From assembly GCA_020852035.1 (NCBI GenBank), contig JADZBR010000048.1, forward strand, positions 1 to 10,121: a stretch of 10,121 bases of DNA, read 5' to 3'. Origin of the DNA: Caulobacteraceae bacterium (GTDB taxonomy: Bacteria; Pseudomonadota; Alphaproteobacteria; Caulobacterales; Caulobacteraceae). A program made the position numbers and the translations under genes. Below the pieces are notes generated by a model. The model saw nothing but the letters and a program-made list of their open reading frames with translations, had not been told where the DNA came from and made no database searches. Of the stretch, positions 6,381 through 10,121 are shown one piece after another; position 1 is the first letter of the stretch; every line of letters begins with the position of its first letter.

Positions 6381-6578
6381 ATGACCTACACGCCCAAGCG
6401 CCGCTACGGCCTCGATCCTCAGACCTTCGCCGCCCTGGAGCGGCAACTGACCGGAGCGGCCGAACGGATGACCAAGGAACAGCTGCTCGATCTCGCCGAC
6501 GCGCTGCACGCCGCCGTCCGCCGGCACAGCCGCGAGAGCGGCCGGCCGCTGGACTCGGAGCGGACCTTCGGGTCCTAG
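6381..6578 (+). CDS. 65-residue hypothetical protein, predicted helical
   Basis: ATG 6381 has AGGAG (6368-6372) 8 nt upstream. The frame is open from 6330, but that upstream part lies in the terminator hairpin. The product begins MTYTPKRRYGLDPQTFAALE and is basic at the N-terminus. It has two amphipathic helices (about residues 14-30 and 32-50) and a polar C-terminal tail; no signal peptide, membrane span or cysteine. No family is recognised. It lies only 25 nt after the T-run of the preceding terminator, so it needs its own promoter or read-through. Its TAG overlaps the TAG of the convergent P450 gene. The start signal and frame make a real gene likely but not certain. Confidence 0.6.
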   Translation: MTYTPKRRYGLDPQTFAALERQLTGAAERMTKEQLLDLADALHAAVRRHSRESGRPLDSERTFGS

Positions 6579-7870
6579 AGCCGCGTGGGGATCACCACCG
6601 GCAGCTTCTCGTAGCCCTTCACGAAGGACGACATCACCCGGGTCGGCGGGCCGACCACCTTGATGTCCGGGAAGCGCTTCATGATCTCTTCCCAGATGAT
6701 CCGCAGCTGCAGCTCGGCCAGGCGGTTGCCCACGCAGCGGTGGATGCCGAAGCCGAAGGACAGGTGCCGGCGCACGTTCGGCCGGTCGATCCAGTAGTCG
6801 TTCGGCCGCTCGATCACCTCTTCGTCGCGGTTGCCCGAGACGTACCACATGATGACCTTGTCGCCCTTCTTGATGGTCTTGCCGCCCAGCTCGTAGTCGC
6901 GCGTGGCGTTGCGGCGCATGTGGGCCAGCGGGGTCTGCCAGCGGATGGTCTCGGAGACCATCGAGGGGATCAGGCTCGGGTCGGCCTTCAGCTTGGCGTA
7001 TTCCCCGGGGTTCTGGTTGAGCGCCAGGATCGAGCCGGAGATGGTGTTGCGGGTGGTGTCGTTGCCGCCGACGATCAGCAGGATCAGGTTCCCGAGGTAT
7101 TCCTGGCGATCCATGTTCCGGGTGGCCTCGCCGTGGGCCAGCATGGAGATCAGGTCGTTGCGCGGCGGGGCGTTCACCCGCTCGTTCCACAGGTTCATGA
7201 AGTAGTCGACGCACTCGTAGAGCTCCATGCGCCGCTGCTGGTCGGCCTCGTCCGGGTCGGTGGAATCGAACAGGCCGCTCTCCGGGCCGGCGGTGGCCAC
7301 GTCCGACCAGCGGGTGAGCTTGCGCCGGTCCTCCCAGGGGAAGTCGAACAGGGTCGCCAGCGTCATGGTGGTGAGCTCGATGGAGACCTTGTCGACCCAG
7401 TCGAACTCCTCGCCGATCGGCAGCGAGTCGAGGATGGCGGCCGCGCGCTGGCGGATCACCGGCTCCATCGCCGCCAGGTTCGGCGGCGCGACCACGGGAC
7501 TGACCGTCTTGCGCTGGGCGTCGTGCTTGGGCGGGTCCATCGCGATGAACATCGGCAGCTGGAAGTCGTCTTCCGGGTCGGCGATGGTGATGGCCGGCTC
7601 CGACGAGAAGGCGTCGTGGTTGGTGTCCACCTCCATGATGTCGTTGTACTTCGTCACCGACCAGTAGGGGCCGAACTCGTGCTCGGCCTGGTAGTGGACC
7701 GGGCATTCCTTCCGCAGCCGCTCGAAGTAGGGCCAGAAGGTATCGGTCTTGAAGAACTCCGCATCGGCCGGATCGATCTGCTCGATCGGGATGGAATAGG
7801 CGCGGGCCCGGGCCTCGGCGTCCTGGTCACGGGCGCCGTCACGCAGCTGAAAATTACCGTCGGCGGCCAT
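6575..7870 (-). CDS. Cytochrome P450, CYP153-like (alkane/fatty-acid terminal hydroxylase type)
   Basis: A 431-residue soluble bacterial P450. All key motifs are present: the I-helix oxygen-activation motif GGNDTT (268-273), the K-helix ExxR at Glu307-Arg310, and the haem loop FGFGIHRCVG (372-381) with Cys379 as thiolate ligand. The segments MDPPKHDAQRKTVSPVV, DWVDKVSIELTT, FDFPWEDRRKLTRWSDVATA and SETIRWQTPLAHMRR closely resemble CYP153 enzymes, which hydroxylate the terminal carbon of medium-chain alkanes, alcohols or fatty acids. Family assignment is from memory; the substrate is inferred. ATG 7868-7870 is chosen over the upstream start at 7900 because GGGAGGA lies 5 nt before it. Such enzymes need a ferredoxin and a ferredoxin reductase, and neither is encoded here. 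The CoA-transferase gene lies upstream on the same strand, 171 bp away with hairpins between, so cotranscription is doubtful. Confidence 0.94.
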   Translation of the reverse strand: MAADGNFQLRDGARDQDAEARARAYSIPIEQIDPADAEFFKTDTFWPYFERLRKECPVHYQAEHEFGPYWSVTKYNDIMEVDTNHDAFSSEPAITIADPEDDFQLPMFIAMDPPKHDAQRKTVSPVVAPPNLAAMEPVIRQRAAAILDSLPIGEEFDWVDKVSIELTTMTLATLFDFPWEDRRKLTRWSDVATAGPESGLFDSTDPDEADQQRRMELYECVDYFMNLWNERVNAPPRNDLISMLAHGEATRNMDRQEYLGNLILLIVGGNDTTRNTISGSILALNQNPGEYAKLKADPSLIPSMVSETIRWQTPLAHMRRNATRDYELGGKTIKKGDKVIMWYVSGNRDEEVIERPNDYWIDRPNVRRHLSFGFGIHRCVGNRLAELQLRIIWEEIMKRFPDIKVVGPPTRVMSSFVKGYEKLPVVIPTRL

Positions 7871-7933
7871 AGGTTCCTCCCGGGTTCGCGATCTGAGCAT
7901 TGTTCACACGGAACGGTGTTTTTGGGAAGGCCG

Positions 7934-7957
7934 GAACCTGACGGAGGCGTCAGGTTC
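7934..7957. repeat. Perfect 10-bp inverted repeat (hairpin) in the P450 upstream region
   Basis: GAACCTGACG, GAGG, CGTCAGGTTC: ten paired bases around a 4-nt spacer, 64 bp upstream of the P450 start. There is no T-run on either strand, so it is not a standard intrinsic terminator. It could be an operator for the P450 gene or a structural element of the upstream transcript's 3' end. Confidence 0.6.
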
Positions 7958-8001
7958 GATGCCGGAGGTCGTGAGTCGAAGCGCTGAACCGTGCGGCGTT
8001 C

Positions 8002-8026
8002 ACCTCCCCCGCGCAGCGGGGGAGGT
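8002..8026. repeat. Perfect 11-bp G/C hairpin 15 bp past the CoA-transferase stop
   Basis: ACCTCCCCCGC, GCA, GCGGGGGAGGT. This CCTCCCCCGC...GCGGGGGAGG palindrome has the form of intergenic dispersed palindromes I recall from Caulobacterales genomes. Read on the minus strand it follows the CoA-transferase stop closely and might stabilise the 3' end or act as a weak terminator, but no U-run follows. The repeat-family assignment is from memory. Confidence 0.6.
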
Positions 8027-8041
8027 AAAGGGATGCGGACC

Positions 8042-9250
8042 CTAGGCCACCACCCGTTCATCGTGCAGGCGGCCGATCTCGCCGGAGGACAGGCCCAGCA
8101 GCTCAGCCAGCACCTCATCGGTGTGCTCGCCCAGGCGCGCGGCCGCACGCGCGGGCGCCCGCGCGTCCTGCGGAATCGTGCCGGCGAAACCCGCGGCGGG
8201 ATAGCGCGCGCCGCTGGGGTGATCGAGATCGGCGAAGACCGGGCTGTCCCGGAAGAGCCGTGGGTCGTCCAGCGCCTGGTGCAGCGTCTGGTAGGGACCC
8301 CAGCAGACGCCGCCCGCATCGAAGGCCGGCGCGAGATCGGCCAGGTCCTGGCGCGCGAAGGCCGCCTCGAACAGCGGGAACAGCCGCTCGCGATGGGCGT
8401 AGCGCACACCCTCGTCGGCGGCGAACGAGACGCCCGCCTCGGCCTCCAGCGCCGCCACCGCCTCGGCGATGCCGAGCACCTTCAGCACCCCGGTCCACTG
8501 GCGCGGGGTGATCGCCACCAGCATCACGCCCTTGCCGTCGCGGGTGACGAAGTCGCGCCCGAAGGCGCCGAAGAGGTCGTTGCCCTGCCGCGGCCGGTCG
8601 CCGCCGCCGGCCCGCGCCTCGGCCAGCATGCCCATGTTGGCCAGGGTCGCGGCGGCCATGTCGGAGAGCGGGATGCGGATTTCCCGCCCGCCCCGCCCTG
8701 CCCGCCGCGCCAGCAGCGCCGAGACCATCGAGAAGGCCGCATAGGCGCCGGTGAGCAGGTCCCAGGCCGGCAGCACGTGGTTCACCGGCCGCGGGTCGTC
8801 CCTGGCGCCGGTCATCAGCGGCACGCCGACGGCGGCGTTGATCGTATAGTCCACCCCCGGCCCGCCGTCGGCCCAGCCCATCACCCGCACGCAGATCAGG
8901 TCGTCCCTGAGCGCCTTCAGCCGGTCGTAGGACAAGAACCCCTCGACCGGGAAGTTGGTGACGAAGAGCCCGCCGTCCTCGCCCGGCGCGGCCGCCAGCC
9001 GCTGGGCCAGTTCGCGCCCCTCCGGCCGGGAGAGGTCGATGGCCACCGACTTCTTGGCCTTGTTCAGCCCCTCCCAGTAGTAGCTGGCCCCGTTCGGCGC
9101 GAGCGGCCAGCGGCGGAAGTCCGGCCCGCCGCCGATGTTGTCGAAGCGGATCACCTCCGCGCCCAGTTCGGCCAGGTAGAGGCCGCAGGTCGGCCCGGCG
9201 ATGAACGCCGCGCCTTCCACCACCCGCAGGCCCTTCAAGAGATCGTACAT
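8042..9250 (-). CDS. mct: Family III CoA-transferase, 2-methylfumaryl-CoA isomerase (Mct)-like
   Basis: A 402-residue CaiB/BaiF-type CoA-transferase. The N-terminal GLRVVEGAAFIAGP, AELGAEVIRFD and GLNKAKKSVAIDL blocks form the CoA-binding Rossmann half. Asp164 in NHVLPAWDLLTG is at the position of the catalytic aspartate that forms the acyl anhydride. Several blocks match Mct (mesaconyl-C1-CoA to C4-CoA, 3-hydroxypropionate bicycle) better than formyl-CoA transferase or methylacyl-CoA racemase: IGGGPDFRRWP, APGEDGGLFVTNFP, VDYTINAAVGVPLMTG and DRPRQGNDLFGAFGRDF. This judgement is from memory. The ATG at 9250 has GGAGG 9 nt upstream, and a Caulobacter-type promoter lies just before it. No other 3-hydroxypropionate-cycle gene is in the window, so the physiological substrate is uncertain; a role in C4/C5 dicarboxyl-CoA or branched acyl-CoA metabolism is plausible. 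Confidence 0.9.
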   Translation of the reverse strand: MYDLLKGLRVVEGAAFIAGPTCGLYLAELGAEVIRFDNIGGGPDFRRWPLAPNGASYYWEGLNKAKKSVAIDLSRPEGRELAQRLAAAPGEDGGLFVTNFPVEGFLSYDRLKALRDDLICVRVMGWADGGPGVDYTINAAVGVPLMTGARDDPRPVNHVLPAWDLLTGAYAAFSMVSALLARRAGRGGREIRIPLSDMAAATLANMGMLAEARAGGGDRPRQGNDLFGAFGRDFVTRDGKGVMLVAITPRQWTGVLKVLGIAEAVAALEAEAGVSFAADEGVRYAHRERLFPLFEAAFARQDLADLAPAFDAGGVCWGPYQTLHQALDDPRLFRDSPVFADLDHPSGARYPAAGFAGTIPQDARAPARAAARLGEHTDEVLAELLGLSSGEIGRLHDERVVA

Positions 9251-9277
9251 GCGACCGCGCCTCCGCTTTCCGCGGCC

Positions 9278-9304
9278 TTTTTAGCCGCCCTCTCCCGGCG
9301 TCAG
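9278..9304 (-). promoter_or_regulatory. Caulobacter-type housekeeping promoter for the CoA-transferase gene
   Basis: On the minus strand CTGACGC (9304-9298) matches the TTGACGS -35 at 6 of 7 positions. After a 12-nt spacer, GCTAAAAA (9285-9278) matches the GCTANAWC -10 at 7 of 8. The spacer is within the 10-14 nt range of this consensus. Transcription would start near 9272, about 20 nt before the ATG and just ahead of the GGAGG ribosome-binding site. Confidence 0.55.
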
Positions 9305-9425
9305 CGAGCCCGCTCTATAGTGCCGGGCCACAGAACCGACGAAATGGCCGGCGAGGCTGCCGGCGACCCCGGGGGCCTGGCGCGGGTCCGCCGCCTTCCC
9401 CGGACGTGAGCTTTGAAGAGGCCAG

Positions 9426-10121
9426 ATGCCGCCTTCCGACACCGACGATCGCGCCAACCCCTACGCCCGCCGCGGGACCTGGGGCCGCGCGGCGGGGGAG
9501 ATTCCCACCGTCACCCCGACCACGCTGCGCCGCGCCGCGCCGCGCCCGACGCCGCCCGTTCGCCCGGAGGGCCTGCTGGTCAGCCCGCTGAAGCCTTCGG
9601 GAAACGACCCGGGCTTCCTCACCGCCCGGCCGCTGGCCGCGCCCGGCCCGGCGCCGGCGCAGCCCCGCGCCGCCCAGTCCGCCCCCTCCGGCTTCCTGAC
9701 GGTTCCCGCCCCGCGCGCCGACGACCTGGCCCGGCCCGCGCCCGCCGCGCGCCCGGCCCAGCCGTGGCCGCAGCCGGTCCGCCCGGCCGCCGAGGCCGCG
9801 CCGCCCGCGCCCGCGCCCGCGCCCGTATCGCCGGCGCCCGTCCCGCCTGAGCCGCCCGCGGCGAGCGTGGAGCCGGCGCCCGGCTTCGCCGCCACGCCGG
9901 TGTTCGCCGAGGCCCCGCGCGCGCCGCGCCGCGCCGGCCTGCCGCCCTGGGCGATACTGGTCGGCGGCGGGGTGGCGGCGATCGCCGCGACGCTGGCGGC
10001 CTTCCTGCTGCTGGGCCGCGCCAACGGGCCGCCGCAGGCCCCGGCCTCCGATACGCCGCGGACCGACCCGACGCCGGCGGCCAGCGCCCCCGCCCCGTCG
10101 CCATCGACGTCGCCGGCGGCG
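9426..10121 (+). CDS. Proline/alanine-rich single-pass membrane protein, 3' end cut by window
   Basis: From ATG 9426 (GAAGAGG 4 nt upstream) the frame is open for 232 codons to the window edge. The start MPPSDTDDRANPYARRGTWG is followed by a long Pro/Ala/Arg-rich, probably disordered segment (about 35-170). A transmembrane helix follows (about 175-197, PPWAILVGGGVAAIAATLAAFLLLG), with PRAPRR just before it. After it comes another Pro/Ala/Ser/Thr-rich stretch. The positive residues before the helix suggest an N-in orientation, with the rest in the periplasm. FLTARPL (64-70) and FLTVPAP (90-96) form a short internal repeat. Any folded domain would lie past the right edge, so the function cannot be named. 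It is divergent from the CoA-transferase gene; a TATAGT (9316-9321) about 105 bp upstream is a possible -10 without a clear -35. Confidence 0.72.
   Translation, partial: MPPSDTDDRANPYARRGTWGRAAGEIPTVTPTTLRRAAPRPTPPVRPEGLLVSPLKPSGNDPGFLTARPLAAPGPAPAQPRAAQSAPSGFLTVPAPRADDLARPAPAARPAQPWPQPVRPAAEAAPPAPAPAPVSPAPVPPEPPAASVEPAPGFAATPVFAEAPRAPRRAGLPPWAILVGGGVAAIAATLAAFLLLGRANGPPQAPASDTPRTDPTPAASAPAPSPSTSPAA

Noticed and set aside
7906..7919. ACACGGAACGGTGT as a palindromic operator for the P450 gene
   Set aside because: Only the four outer bases on each side pair; the centre is not symmetric.
6740..9409. Long plus-strand frames (415 and 472 codons) opposite the P450 and CoA-transferase genes
   Set aside because: No recognisable motifs; both are complementary to well-identified minus-strand enzymes.

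Overview
The window is GC-rich and compact, with GC-rich third codon positions. It looks like a chromosomal segment of an alphaproteobacterium, most likely of the order Caulobacterales (Caulobacter/Phenylobacterium-type). Three things support this: a domain closely resembling the start of the Caulobacter S-layer protein RsaA, a candidate promoter matching the Caulobacter housekeeping consensus (TTGACGS, 10-14 nt, GCTANAWC), and the general gene content. The organism call is an inference. No rRNA, tRNA, insertion sequence or CRISPR array is visible.

Left part (1-1120). The left edge cuts a minus-strand gene whose first 22 codons look like a RelE/HigB (phage Gp49-like) toxin. Just upstream of it, a TGATACC-A6-GGTATCA palindrome lies inside a plausible promoter, as expected for an autoregulated toxin-antitoxin operon. 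Next is a minus-strand trypsin-like serine protease without a signal peptide. It is divergent from the following gene.

Middle part (1121-6578, plus strand). An S9 oligopeptidase B with a possible Tat signal is followed by a small secreted protein of unknown function and a PAT/MddA-type GNAT acetyltransferase. After an AT-rich leader comes the most notable gene: a 602-residue acidic protein. It has six DxDxDGxxD calcium-loop-like repeats, a pure Gly/Asp tract, and a C-terminal domain that looks like the LPS-anchoring N-terminal domain of RsaA. It lacks a Sec signal and ends in a short hydrophobic tail, so it may be a type I-secreted, calcium-binding surface protein. A textbook rho-independent terminator closes it. 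A 65-codon helical hypothetical gene follows, and its stop codon overlaps the stop of the convergent P450 gene.

Right part (6575-10121). Two minus-strand metabolic genes follow: a CYP153-like cytochrome P450 (terminal alkane/fatty-acid hydroxylase type, no redox partners nearby) and a family III CoA-transferase very like 2-methylfumaryl-CoA isomerase (Mct). They are separated by about 170 bp holding two perfect hairpins. A divergent proline/alanine-rich single-pass membrane protein starts at 9426 and runs off the right edge. The genes do not form one pathway. The best-supported local units are the small secreted protein with the acetyltransferase, and possibly the CoA-transferase with the P450 as lipid/acyl-CoA functions.
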